NCBI RefSeq assembly: GCF_003075435.1
Contig: NZ_QCZJ01000022.1
Location: forward strand, 1 to 64,000
DNA: 64,000 nucleotides
Reading direction: 5' to 3'
Source: Terrimonas sp.
GTDB taxonomy: Bacteria > Bacteroidota > Bacteroidia > Chitinophagales > Chitinophagaceae
The stretch's first letter is position 1. Each line of letters starts with the position of its first letter. This document shows, one piece after another, positions 53,178-61,904 of this stretch. The translations under genes were made by a program, and so were the position numbers. The notes under the pieces were generated by a model. It saw only the letters and a list, made by a program, of their open reading frames with translations, was not told the DNA's origin and did no database searches.

Positions 53178-54737
53178 ATGAAGAACCAGGTATTTGAACA
53201 CATATTTGAGCTTCTTGGTTATACAATATTTATTTCATGCCTGCTTTCCTGCACCCAGCAAAATCGCGGCAGGGCCTATTATTTAAGCAATAATGGAGAT
53301 GATGGTAATGATGGCAGTATCTCAGCGCCATTCAAATCTATTGGTAAATTAAATGTTCTTCAACTTCAACCCGGTGATACTGTTTTCTTTGCAGCAGGAC
53401 AAACATTTACCGGTAGTATATTGCTTGATTCTTCGGATAGCGGATTGGATAAACAGCCTGTTGTTATTACTTCCTTCGGAGCAGGTAATGCTACAATAGA
53501 TGGCGATAGCGCAACGGCACTCACGCTGCATCAGTGCAAGTTTGTACAAATAAAAAACCTGCAGTTTAAGGGATTGGGCAGAAAGGAAGGCAATATAAAA
53601 GATGGCATTATTGTAAATGAATGCAATAATATTTTCCTGGATGGTTTGTCTGTAAAAGGGTTTCAGAAAGCAGGGATGCTTATTTACAATAGTTCAAACA
53701 TAAATATCAACCGTGTAACCGCAACAGAAAACGGCTTTGCAGGAATAAGCATAAGCGGCACGGGAAAGAAAACTGATTGTAAGAATATTAATATACGCAA
53801 TTGCAGGGCAGAAAATAATCCTGGCGATCCGACCAATTTTACCAACCACAGTGGTAACGGTATTATAGCAGGTTATTGTACAAATGTGACGATAGAATAC
53901 TGTACAGCTACCAATAACGGATGGGACATGCCCAGGAAGGGAAACGGACCGGTAGGCATCTGGTGTTATGAAGCAGATAGTGTAGTCATACAGCATTGCA
54001 TTTCGTACAGAAACAGAACAGCACCAGGGGCCGCGGATGGAGGCGGTTTTGATTTTGATGGGGGTGTTACCAACAGCATTATTCAATACTGCCTGTCATA
54101 CGAAAATGAAGGCAGCGCTTTCGGATTGTTTCAGTATGCCGGTGCGGGCAACTGGTATAATAACACCATACGGTATTGTATAAGCGAAAATGATGGAAGC
54201 ATTTCTCCGGCACATGCGGGCGTGTTTGTGTGGAACAACTCCGGTGATCCGGCTCAGTTAAAAGATTGCTATTTCCACAATAATACTATTTATAATGCGA
54301 AAGGCGCGGCAATCAGTTACGAGCCGCAAAGCCTTCACAGTAATTTCCATTTCTATAATAATATTTTTGTTGGGAGGGATTCATTGATCATTGGCAAAAA
54401 TTCCGGTAGTAACTTTTTAGGTAATAACTGGTATAGTTTGAAAGATGGATTTAATATAAAAGGTAGCAGGACATTACAGGAGTGGTTTGCAACAGGCAGG
54501 CAAGAAGGGTATAACGGAAAAGTAGTTGGGCTGAATATTAACCCGCAGTTTGATAGTGCTGCAACCCGGATTACGAACCCTGATTCGCTGAAATATTTTA
54601 ACAAATACCAATTGGTACCATCATCTGCATTAAGGAAGGGTGGCATTAATTTAGAACAGGCTTTTAACATCAACACCGGCGGTAAAGCGTTTAATCAAAA
54701 TGACGCACCTGTAAATGGAATAGGTGCTGTTTTCTGA
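53178..54737 (+). CDS. Right-handed parallel beta-helix lipoprotein
   Basis: 519 residues from the ATG at 53178, one base after the PTPS stop, with GGGGAG just upstream. Lipoprotein signal with LLSC (Cys about 26). The mature part has a DUF1565-like start (AYYLSNNGDDGNDGSISAPFKSIG) and many PbH1-type repeats with ladder residues (N-rich turns, about 90-430). Such folds bind or cleave acidic or plant-type polysaccharides. The catalytic residues are not identifiable. Its position between two pterin genes is probably accidental but tightly coupled. Confidence 0.84.
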   Translation: MKNQVFEHIFELLGYTIFISCLLSCTQQNRGRAYYLSNNGDDGNDGSISAPFKSIGKLNVLQLQPGDTVFFAAGQTFTGSILLDSSDSGLDKQPVVITSFGAGNATIDGDSATALTLHQCKFVQIKNLQFKGLGRKEGNIKDGIIVNECNNIFLDGLSVKGFQKAGMLIYNSSNININRVTATENGFAGISISGTGKKTDCKNINIRNCRAENNPGDPTNFTNHSGNGIIAGYCTNVTIEYCTATNNGWDMPRKGNGPVGIWCYEADSVVIQHCISYRNRTAPGAADGGGFDFDGGVTNSIIQYCLSYENEGSAFGLFQYAGAGNWYNNTIRYCISENDGSISPAHAGVFVWNNSGDPAQLKDCYFHNNTIYNAKGAAISYEPQSLHSNFHFYNNIFVGRDSLIIGKNSGSNFLGNNWYSLKDGFNIKGSRTLQEWFATGRQEGYNGKVVGLNINPQFDSAATRITNPDSLKYFNKYQLVPSSALRKGGINLEQAFNINTGGKAFNQNDAPVNGIGAVF

Positions 54738-54814
54738 TTATGCTTTAGCTTCATGGTCAAACTATATCCTACTATTCCGGTTTGTACGTATTTTTGCCCA
54801 TTGATTACATTGAG

Positions 54815-55228
54815 ATGAGCAAAAAAGTAGCTGTATACAGAAGAGAACGTTTTAATGCTGCACACAGGTTAAATAACCCTGCGTGGGATGATGCCACTAA
54901 TTTTAAGGTATTCGGCAAATGCAGTAACCCCCATTATCATGGGCATAATTATGAACTGGAAGTGAAGGTAATTGGTGAGCCTGCCGCAGAAACCGGTTTT
55001 GTAATGGATCTGAAAGTATTGTCGGATATTATTAAAGAAGAAGTGGTTGAACGGTTCGATCATAAAAACCTGAATCTTGATACAGCAGAGTTTAAGAACC
55101 TGAATCCTACAGCAGAAAATATTGTGGTTGTAATTTACAGCCTGCTTCGTTCGCGTATTGATGCTAAAAACGATATACAGGTAAGACTATACGAAACACC
55201 AAGAAATTTTGTTGAATATCCTGCGTAA
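54815..55228 (+). CDS. 6-pyruvoyl-tetrahydropterin synthase/QueD family protein (copy 2)
   Basis: 137 residues from the ATG at 54815. Metal ligands His17, His42, His44 (YHGHNY), catalytic Cys36 in FGKCSNP, Asp82-His83, Glu127 in LYETP. Related to copy 1 but clearly diverged. It is 27 bp upstream of folE, so it is the more likely physiological partner of GTP cyclohydrolase I. Confidence 0.9.
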   Translation: MSKKVAVYRRERFNAAHRLNNPAWDDATNFKVFGKCSNPHYHGHNYELEVKVIGEPAAETGFVMDLKVLSDIIKEEVVERFDHKNLNLDTAEFKNLNPTAENIVVVIYSLLRSRIDAKNDIQVRLYETPRNFVEYPA

Positions 55229-55255
55229 TTATTCGCATTAAAATTTAATCTGCAC

Positions 55256-55852
55256 ATGGCATACAAAAAGGTTGAGCAATATGATGGAGATACTACTGCC
55301 TCATTGATTGAAACTTACGAAAGGGCATTGGGATTATTAGGTGAGGATCCTCAGAGAGAAGGTTTATTGAAAACCCCGGAGCGCATAGCTAAAGCAATGC
55401 AGTTCATGACCCAGGGATACCAGCAAAGTTCCCGCGATATTCTTAACTCTGCCAAGTTTCATGAGCCAATCAGTGAAATGATTATCGTAAAAGATATTGA
55501 AGTATACAGTATGTGCGAGCATCATATGCTGCCTTTTTTCGGGAAGGCACATGTGGCGTATATACCCAATGGCTGGATAACAGGATTGAGTAAGATAGCA
55601 AGGGTGGTAGATGTTTATGCCCGCCGCCTGCAGGTGCAGGAAAGACTAACCACGCAAATACTAGATGCTATAAAAGATGCTTTGCAGCCTTTGGGCGTTG
55701 CTGTAGTTATTGAAGCTTCACATTTATGTATGATGATGCGTGGCGTGCAAAAACAAAACTCTGTTACTACTACATCAGCATTTTTTGGAGAGTTCGAAAA
55801 GAATGAAACACGAAGTGAGTTTATACGATTAATCGGTTCTTCGCTACATTAA
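55256..55852 (+). CDS. folE: GTP cyclohydrolase I
   Basis: 198 residues, T-fold type I. Zinc ligands Cys87, His90 in CEHHMLPF and Cys158 in HLCMMMRG are all present; [21 protein letters not shown] is the family core. Converts GTP to 7,8-dihydroneopterin triphosphate, the precursor for folate, queuosine or biopterin-type products. Followed by a WYL regulator 1 bp after its stop. Confidence 0.95.
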   Translation: MAYKKVEQYDGDTTASLIETYERALGLLGEDPQREGLLKTPERIAKAMQFMTQGYQQSSRDILNSAKFHEPISEMIIVKDIEVYSMCEHHMLPFFGKAHVAYIPNGWITGLSKIARVVDVYARRLQVQERLTTQILDAIKDALQPLGVAVVIEASHLCMMMRGVQKQNSVTTTSAFFGEFEKNETRSEFIRLIGSSLH

Positions 55853-55853
55853 A

Positions 55854-56579
55854 ATGAACAATATGGCTGATACGGAAGTTTCACGTTTATCGAGACTCAC
55901 AGCTATATTAACCTATCTTCAGTCGAGGCGGCTTGTTACGGCAACGGCTATCGCAAAGAAGTTCAATATCAGTACCCGCACTGTATACAGGGATATAAGA
56001 GCACTGGAATCCGCAGGTGTGCCCATCCTTACCGAAGAAGGCAAAGGCTATACTTTATCAGATGGCTATAGCTTACCTCCGTTAATGCTGAGCGAAGCAG
56101 AAGTAAATGCCTTGATTACCGCGGAACAACTGGTGTTAAAAAATAAAGACTCGTCATTTGTGCAACACTATACGGATGCAGTAACAAAGATCAGGGCATT
56201 ACTGCGATACAGTACAAAAGACAAGGCTGAACTTTTAGCAGCCAGGATACATATCCGGTATAATAATCCCGGCGATACCACGAGTAATTTCTTATCTGTT
56301 ATACAACTTTCTATTACCAATTATACCGTATTGAGCATCGGTTATAAATCTATTGAAACAGGGCTAACCACCAATCGTGAAATAGAATCATTGGCATTAT
56401 ACAGCACCAATGAAAACTGGATACTGATTGCATGGTGCAGGATGAGAAAAGCATTGAGGTCATTCAGGCTCGACAAGATTCAGCAACTGCATGTAAGCAG
56501 CGAAAAATTTCAGCCTCACGATTTTGATCTTGAAAAACATTTTGAAACCTGCCGCAAAAATTCTTCTGCCAACCCCTGA
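55854..56579 (+). CDS. HTH-WYL (YafY-type) regulator
   Basis: 241 residues. N-terminal winged helix HTH_11 (SRLTAILTYLQSRRLVTATAIAKKFNISTRTVYRDIRALE), then a WYL-like domain; the canonical WYL triad is not exact, with VLSIGY and WILIAWCRMR in the corresponding strands. WYL regulators sense small ligands or nucleic acid. Starts one base after the folE stop, so it is co-transcribed. Confidence 0.88.
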   Translation: MNNMADTEVSRLSRLTAILTYLQSRRLVTATAIAKKFNISTRTVYRDIRALESAGVPILTEEGKGYTLSDGYSLPPLMLSEAEVNALITAEQLVLKNKDSSFVQHYTDAVTKIRALLRYSTKDKAELLAARIHIRYNNPGDTTSNFLSVIQLSITNYTVLSIGYKSIETGLTTNREIESLALYSTNENWILIAWCRMRKALRSFRLDKIQQLHVSSEKFQPHDFDLEKHFETCRKNSSANP

Positions 56580-56603
56580 CATACTGTTGACACAAAGCGT
56601 TAA

Positions 56604-56611
56604 TAATTTTG
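56604..56611 (+). promoter_or_regulatory. Candidate -7 box of the GyrI-like gene
   Basis: TAATTTTG matches TAnnTTTG, about 20 nt upstream of the ATG at 56632. A TTG at 56587-56589 is only 14 nt away, shorter than ideal, so this is tentative. Confidence 0.35.
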
Positions 56612-56631
56612 TTTTAATTAAAAATGCAACA

Positions 56632-57084
56632 ATGATAAAACAAAATGAAAATGTAATTATTGCCGGGTTGTCAATCAGAACGACCAATGAAAATGGGCAA
56701 TCAGCCCATGATATTCCCGCCCTATGGCAGCGCTTTTTTGCAGAAGATATGCTGAATAAAATACCCGGTAAAATTGATAATACGCTGTATTGTATATACA
56801 CCGATTATGAAAAAGATCATACCAGTCCATATACCACCCTGCTCGGTTGCCGCGTTCGGGTGGAAGTAAATGAACCAGGCATAACAACAAAAGTTTTTAC
56901 CGGGGATAAGTATTATGTATTTATTGCCAAAGGGGCTTTGGACAATGGCATAGTTTATAAAGAATGGCTGAAAATATGGAATGCAGATATAGGGCGTTTA
57001 TATACTACCGATATTGAGATATACGGTGAAAAATCCCGGGATAAATTAAATGCTGAAATTCCGATATTAGTAGCCGTAAAATAA
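56632..57084 (+). CDS. GyrI-like/effector-binding domain protein
   Basis: 150 residues from the ATG at 56632. Resembles the AraC-type effector-binding (GyrI-like, SOUL-fold) domain: an N-terminal VIIAGLSIRTTNENG strand, AHDIPALWQRFF helix, YCIYTDYEKDHTSPYTTLLGCRV and a C-terminal EIYGE strand. Such stand-alone domains bind small molecules or gyrase. It follows the WYL regulator and may be its effector partner; that is inference. Confidence 0.82.
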   Translation: MIKQNENVIIAGLSIRTTNENGQSAHDIPALWQRFFAEDMLNKIPGKIDNTLYCIYTDYEKDHTSPYTTLLGCRVRVEVNEPGITTKVFTGDKYYVFIAKGALDNGIVYKEWLKIWNADIGRLYTTDIEIYGEKSRDKLNAEIPILVAVK

Positions 57085-57091
57085 TTGGATA

Positions 57092-57445
57092 ATGCCTACG
57101 CTCCGCCCGATAGATGTTTTCTTTCTTGAAAAAGAAGAGCCGGTAAAAAGCTGTCTTTTGTTTTTACGCGGCTTTATTCCAAAACAGGATAAACGTATTA
57201 CTGAGGAATGGAAATACGGTTTGCCCTTCTATTACCTCAATGGTAAAATGTTTTGTTATTTATGGATACATAAAAAGTACAGGCAACCTTATATTGGTCT
57301 TGCTGAAGGGAATAAGATCAATCACCCGGATTTATTGCAGGAGAAAAGAGCAAGGATGAGAATTTTACTCATTGATCCTTCAAAAGATATTCCTGTAAAG
57401 AAAATCAAATCGATTTTGAAAGAAGCAATTGCACTGTACAAATAA
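57092..57445 (+). CDS. DUF1801 protein
   Basis: 117 residues matching DUF1801 (YdhG/YjhX-like): EEWKYGLPFYYLNGKMFCYLWIHKKYRQPYIGL. Small cytosolic protein of unknown function. 7 bp after the GyrI-like gene, so co-transcribed. Confidence 0.83.
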   Translation: MPTLRPIDVFFLEKEEPVKSCLLFLRGFIPKQDKRITEEWKYGLPFYYLNGKMFCYLWIHKKYRQPYIGLAEGNKINHPDLLQEKRARMRILLIDPSKDIPVKKIKSILKEAIALYK

Positions 57446-57453
57446 TATCTTTG
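57446..57453 (+). promoter_or_regulatory. Candidate -7 box of the GH43-like gene
   Basis: TATCTTTG matches TAnnTTTG, 16 nt upstream of the ATG. The nearest TTG is 14 nt away, shorter than ideal. Confidence 0.35.
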
Positions 57454-57469
57454 AAGCAAAGATGATTTT

Positions 57470-58411
57470 ATGCATAACAAAATACGGTTGTTGATTGTTG
57501 GGTTGTTAATGAGTTCCCTTCACACTTTTTCCCAAAATGATACAATATACATGTTCTCTTATTTTAAAGGAAACGGAGAAGATGGTTTGCATCTTGCATA
57601 CAGCAGGGACGGTTACAGTTTTACAGCTTTAAATAATGATCAGTCTTTTTTAAAACCCGAACTGAGCAAAGACAAATTAATGCGGGATCCATGTATTATT
57701 CGCGGAGCAGACGGTTTGTTTCATATGGTTTGGACGGTGAGCTGGCATGACAGGGGTATTGGTTATGCATCTTCTCCCGATCTGAAAAACTGGAGCAGGC
57801 AACTATATATACCTGTTATGGAGCATGAGCCTGGTGCGCTGAATACCTGGGCGCCTGAAATTATCTACGACAAAAAGCATAAGCAATATGTTATTTATTG
57901 GGCAACTTCCATTCCTGGTCGTTTCCCGGAAACTGACTCGTCTGGTGATGGCAGTTTCAACCATCGTATGTATTATATCACTACCAAAAATTTTAAAACA
58001 TTCAGCAAAGCGGCTTTATTGTTAGACCCGGGTTTTAATGTGATTGATGCCACTATTCAACCTGGCGGTAATGGATATGTGATGTTTCTAAAAGACGAAA
58101 CCAAGAGACCAAGGGCCGAGAAGAACCTGAAAATAGCATTCAGTAGAAATGTTGCAGGTAAGTATGGAAAAGCCTCGTCGCCAATTACCGGCAATTATTG
58201 GGCTGAAGGACCAACAGTAATTAAAATAAACGGGAAATGGGTTGTGTATTTTGATAAATACATGGATCATAAATACGGCGCTGTAACATCTGCAGACTTG
58301 AAAAATTGGGAAGACATTTCCGGCAAGATCAGTTTTCCTGAAGGCACAAGGCATGGAACGGTTTTCGCTATTACGCAAAATGAATTTGAGCAGATTTTCG
58401 GTAAGCAGTAA
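57470..58411 (+). CDS. Exported GH43-like five-bladed beta-propeller
   Basis: 313 residues. Signal peptide (1-21). The GH43/62-like fold is recognisable: acidic residue in MRDPCIIRGADGLFHMVW (the family RDP general-base motif), WAPEIIYDKKHKQYVIYWAT (Glu/Asp in blade 3), and WAEGPTVIKINGKWVVYFD (candidate acid Glu). The family cleaves arabinose, xylose or galactose linkages. The exact substrate cannot be set. It is not next to the susC-susD pair. Confidence 0.85.
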   Translation: MHNKIRLLIVGLLMSSLHTFSQNDTIYMFSYFKGNGEDGLHLAYSRDGYSFTALNNDQSFLKPELSKDKLMRDPCIIRGADGLFHMVWTVSWHDRGIGYASSPDLKNWSRQLYIPVMEHEPGALNTWAPEIIYDKKHKQYVIYWATSIPGRFPETDSSGDGSFNHRMYYITTKNFKTFSKAALLLDPGFNVIDATIQPGGNGYVMFLKDETKRPRAEKNLKIAFSRNVAGKYGKASSPITGNYWAEGPTVIKINGKWVVYFDKYMDHKYGAVTSADLKNWEDISGKISFPEGTRHGTVFAITQNEFEQIFGKQ

Positions 58412-58504
58412 AACTATATATTCCGCAGTATATGACGCTGCTTACCGTGCGTGGCGTCCTCGCCGCATACTCATGTCTTGCCGGCTCAGACGACATAAAA
58501 CAAA

Positions 58505-58537
58505 TTGAGTATTCGTTTCTCAAATCACCTATTTTTG
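58505..58537 (+). promoter_or_regulatory. Bacteroidota-type promoter of fabD
   Basis: TTG at 58505-58507, 22-nt spacer, TATTTTTG at 58530-58537 (exact TAnnTTTG). Start codon 42 nt downstream. Confidence 0.55.
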
Positions 58538-58579
58538 TCGCATACAAACGCGCAGAAAATTCAACTAAACATAACAATA

Positions 58580-59467
58580 ATGAAACACGCATATGTTTTT
58601 CCGGGACAGGGCTCACAATTTTCAGGAATGGGGAAAGAATTGTATGAGAACAATGCGACTGCAAAGGAATTGTTTGAGCAGGCTAACAGCATAGCAGGTT
58701 TTCGCATTTCAGATATTATGTTCACCGGCTCTGATGAAGATCTGAAACAGACAAAAGTTACGCAGCCAGCTATATTTCTTCATTCTGTTATTTTATATAA
58801 AACATTGGCTGATGCAAAACCGGGTATGGTTGCCGGTCATTCTTTGGGTGAATTTTCCGCACTCGTAGCTAATGGTGTTTTATCATTTGAAGATGGATTA
58901 AAGCTGGTTATTGTAAGAGCTAATGCCATGCAGAAAGCATGTGAAATAAATCCATCATCAATGGCAGCGGTATTGGCATTGGATGATGCTAAGGTAGAAG
59001 AAGTATGTACCGCTATACAAAATGAAACAGGTGAAATTGTTGTGCCGGCCAACTATAACTGTCCCGGTCAACTAGTGATAAGCGGTTCAACCAAAGGTAT
59101 AGAAATCGCCATTCAGCGCATGAAAGAAGCAGGAGCAAAAAGAGCATTAGCATTACCTGTGGGTGGCGCTTTTCATTCTCCATTGATGGAACCTGCAAAA
59201 GCAGAGCTGGCTGATGCAGTTAATGCAACAACTTTCAATGCGTCAGCCTGCCCGGTATATCAAAACTTTACTGCATCGCCTGTAACAGATCCTGATACTA
59301 TTAAAAAGAATATTATTGATCAGCTAACCGGTGCTGTCCGGTGGACACAAAGCGTGCAAAAGATGATAGCTGACGGTGCTGCAACTTTTACTGAAGTTGG
59401 TCCTGGTAAAGTATTACAGGGACTGATTGCGAAGATTGATAAGGGTGTGACGGCTGCGGGGGTATAA
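58580..59467 (+). CDS. fabD: Malonyl-CoA:ACP transacylase
   Basis: 295 residues from the ATG at 58580. FPGQGSQ (7-13), the nucleophile Ser88 in GHSLGEF, and the catalytic His in GGAFHSPLM (about 195) define FabD. It loads malonyl groups on ACP for fatty-acid synthesis. Alone, without other fab genes beside it. Confidence 0.95.
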   Translation: MKHAYVFPGQGSQFSGMGKELYENNATAKELFEQANSIAGFRISDIMFTGSDEDLKQTKVTQPAIFLHSVILYKTLADAKPGMVAGHSLGEFSALVANGVLSFEDGLKLVIVRANAMQKACEINPSSMAAVLALDDAKVEEVCTAIQNETGEIVVPANYNCPGQLVISGSTKGIEIAIQRMKEAGAKRALALPVGGAFHSPLMEPAKAELADAVNATTFNASACPVYQNFTASPVTDPDTIKKNIIDQLTGAVRWTQSVQKMIADGAATFTEVGPGKVLQGLIAKIDKGVTAAGV

Positions 59468-60004
59468 TCATTAAATCAATCAAAATCCCGGGTATTTGCT
59501 TAAAGAAATTGTGTTTATCTGCTGGGATTTTATTTAGAAAATGCAGCATGCTTTTTAAAGTTTAATCAACCTGAAATAGCTGATATCTAAGGGTATCCCC
59601 TGACGGGGCAAATTAAAATAATCGATTTTCTTTCTTCAAACAGGTAGCCGCTACGCGGCAGAATATACCAGGAGCTATTACCATTATTAAGTATCGGGAA
59701 AAGATGTGATCCTGGAATTTAAAATGTACGATTGGAGATTTAAAAATGCTTAATTCATATAGAGAATGTCATCATCTTCTGTACCATCGGCACAACCCCT
59801 TTGTAGAAGATATTGACATATTTTCACAAATGCCCCATAAGGGCTACCCTTTGTATCTTTGTATCCCGAAAGAGAGTCTACCTATGATGCAATAGGCAGA
59901 TGGGTTGTATTAGTTGCAAGAGGCATCCCCTGTATGGCACAGGAAGCAAGCCTATTATTGCCGCCCAATTTGAGGATAAAATTCATAATCTAAACTCCCT
60001 GCTT
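59468..60004. repeat. Gap with array of short hairpin repeats
   Basis: 537 bp, no gene. Several hairpin units are visible. On the minus strand: a GCCGC-GCGGC hairpin (59647-59659) followed by CTACCTGTTTGAAGAAA, and a CCCC-GGGG hairpin (59597-59608). On the plus strand: GTACC...GGCAC (59781-59793) followed by CCCCTTTGTAGAAG, and GCCC-GGGC (59832-59844) followed by TACCCTTTGTATC. The units share a CC(T)TTTG(T)AGAA tail, so this is a repeat family with different stems. Confidence 0.55.
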
Positions 60005-61147
60005 CTATAATATTTTGCCCAATACCTCCACCACATAATCCTGCCGTATCCTCTCCTGCTCCAGTCTTCCGTTATGATATTTCAGGATATTAAAAGCAGC
60101 CTGTTCTTCCCTGGTGAGATGCTCCAATGAAATTGTTTTGTATACAGCATCCTGCTTACCCATTTCACCCGCATGTTGCAGTAAGGTTGCTTCATCCATA
60201 AACACACTTTGCAGGTTATCAGGATAATAGCCATGCATCGCATTCAGCATTTTATATCCCTCCTCATCAAGATCGCCCCAATAAAACAATTTAGCTTTCG
60301 CCAAAAGAGGAACGTCCTTCAGGCTATGCGTTGCCTTACCCTTGCTGAAAACAGCTATCGCATTTTTTCTTTCCGGGATCAAATAGAGGTTGGTTTCATT
60401 CTCCACCAGCCACACTTCTTTAATATCCCAACTGATCTGCTTCAACCAGTCAACCGTTACACCCGTAACTTCCATGCCATGCATGAGCTGCGCTGCTATT
60501 GTTTTATCAAGCCAACGGATCGGGTACAGGTACGGCTTTTGTTTTAACGACAGCAGCTCATCAAGCGTAATTGCACTCGCGGCATATTTTTCCGGGGCTA
60601 TGGTTTTCAAAAGTGAAAACAGGATTGGTCGGTAAGTTTCAATAAACTTGGTATGAACGGGCACCGGGATGCTGCGTATATAATGACCGCTCACATCATG
60701 CACCAGCAAATGGTCAATCACCTTTTGCAGGTCGTTCCACACTGTTTTTAAATCCAATACCCGCTCGGGTTTTTCAATTAAGAAAGATTGAACAGCCGGC
60801 TGCCAGTTCAGTAAAATTTGTAACTGCTGTTTGAAAGCATCAGCTTCCGCTTCTTTTTTTAACAGGTGCAGGTAATCTTCTTCCGTGTCAACGATAATTG
60901 TAGACACCCATTTTTGTTTGCCGAGCTTTTTGCTGCTCCAGTCTTCCCATTCTATTGTCCAGCCCCTGCGTTGCGCTGTCTTTTCATTTTGCCGGAACAA
61001 TGCGATGGCTCCATGGAGATCAACCGTTGTCGCGGGTTTGTTTTTTTCACCCCGAAGCACTACAATGCTAAAAGGTTTGCCTGAAATAATATCCCGCAGG
61101 TATCCCTTATAGTATCTTACAAGTTGTTGCTGATAGGCTTCGATCAT
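60005..61147 (-). CDS. jetD: Wadjet system nuclease subunit JetD (DUF3322/DUF2220)
   Basis: 380 residues. The N-terminal part is DUF3322-like, the C-terminal part is the DUF2220/Toprim-like nuclease. The Toprim acidic set is present: Glu249 in WLVENETNLYLIP, and Asp292 and Asp294 in FYWGDLDEEGY. JetD cuts closed-circular plasmid DNA that the JetABC SMC complex has reeled in. It is the last gene of the cluster. It starts 40 bp after the RibD-C-like gene rather than next to jetC. Confidence 0.88.
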   Translation of the reverse strand: MIEAYQQQLVRYYKGYLRDIISGKPFSIVVLRGEKNKPATTVDLHGAIALFRQNEKTAQRRGWTIEWEDWSSKKLGKQKWVSTIIVDTEEDYLHLLKKEAEADAFKQQLQILLNWQPAVQSFLIEKPERVLDLKTVWNDLQKVIDHLLVHDVSGHYIRSIPVPVHTKFIETYRPILFSLLKTIAPEKYAASAITLDELLSLKQKPYLYPIRWLDKTIAAQLMHGMEVTGVTVDWLKQISWDIKEVWLVENETNLYLIPERKNAIAVFSKGKATHSLKDVPLLAKAKLFYWGDLDEEGYKMLNAMHGYYPDNLQSVFMDEATLLQHAGEMGKQDAVYKTISLEHLTREEQAAFNILKYHNGRLEQERIRQDYVVEVLGKIL

Positions 61148-61187
61148 GGTATAATATTAGCAGTGCTGTTTCTTTTGATTTGGCCTT

Positions 61188-61727
61188 TTAATAGGATCGT
61201 TTCCGCCTGTAAAGCAGTTGTGCCAACCCGGTGTCAAACGATTTTGCGCTCACCAGCTCAAGCCATTGTTCGGGTCTGCCATCTTTAAAAAGCCTTGTTC
61301 CGTTACCAAGCAATACAGGAACGACCGAAATGATCATCTCGTCAATAAGATCATCTTTTAAAAGTTCGTTTATTATTTCCGCACCACCGTCACAATAAAT
61401 ATTTTTACCGTTTTTGCTTTTCAGTTGCCGGACCAATTCCGCAGGACTCCCGTTGTAGAAATTTGTTTTACCAACCTTCGGTCTTACGGTTCTTGTAATA
61501 ACATATACATCCCTCTCCCCGTTGTCGTAATGAGAGGAACCGATTTCTTTGAGCACCCAATCATAAGTTTTCCTGCCGAGAATGATAGTGTCAATGGTTG
61601 ATGTAAATGATGCATACCCATAATCCTCGCCTTCTTTTTCTACTGATTTCAAAAAGCCAAGATCATCATTCGGCTTGGCTATATATCCGTCCAGGCTTGT
61701 TGCTATGTAAATAGATAATATACGCAT
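61188..61727 (-). CDS. RibD-C/DHFR-fold reductase family protein
   Basis: 179 residues. IYIATSLDGYIAKPNDD at the start, ILGRKTYDWV, and the NADPH-binding IYCDGGAEIINELL (about 116-131) are typical of the dihydrofolate-reductase-like RibD C-terminal family, usually seen as stand-alone deaminase/reductase-like enzymes of unknown substrate. It lies between jetC and jetD, 40 bp upstream of jetD. Confidence 0.88.
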   Translation of the reverse strand: MRILSIYIATSLDGYIAKPNDDLGFLKSVEKEGEDYGYASFTSTIDTIILGRKTYDWVLKEIGSSHYDNGERDVYVITRTVRPKVGKTNFYNGSPAELVRQLKSKNGKNIYCDGGAEIINELLKDDLIDEMIISVVPVLLGNGTRLFKDGRPEQWLELVSAKSFDTGLAQLLYRRKRSY

Positions 61728-61904
61728 TGTGATATTGTGTTAAAGCATTGGCAAAGGCAGGGGGATTGTTCGTCTGCCGATACAAATGCTCATTAAAGAT
61801 AAATGTTCATTGGTCGTTCTAAACTGAATAGAAAATGTTCAGCCGATAACTGATGTTGATTAGCGATTTGTCACCGATTGAACTTCCGTCAGCCTTGCTT
61901 TTTG

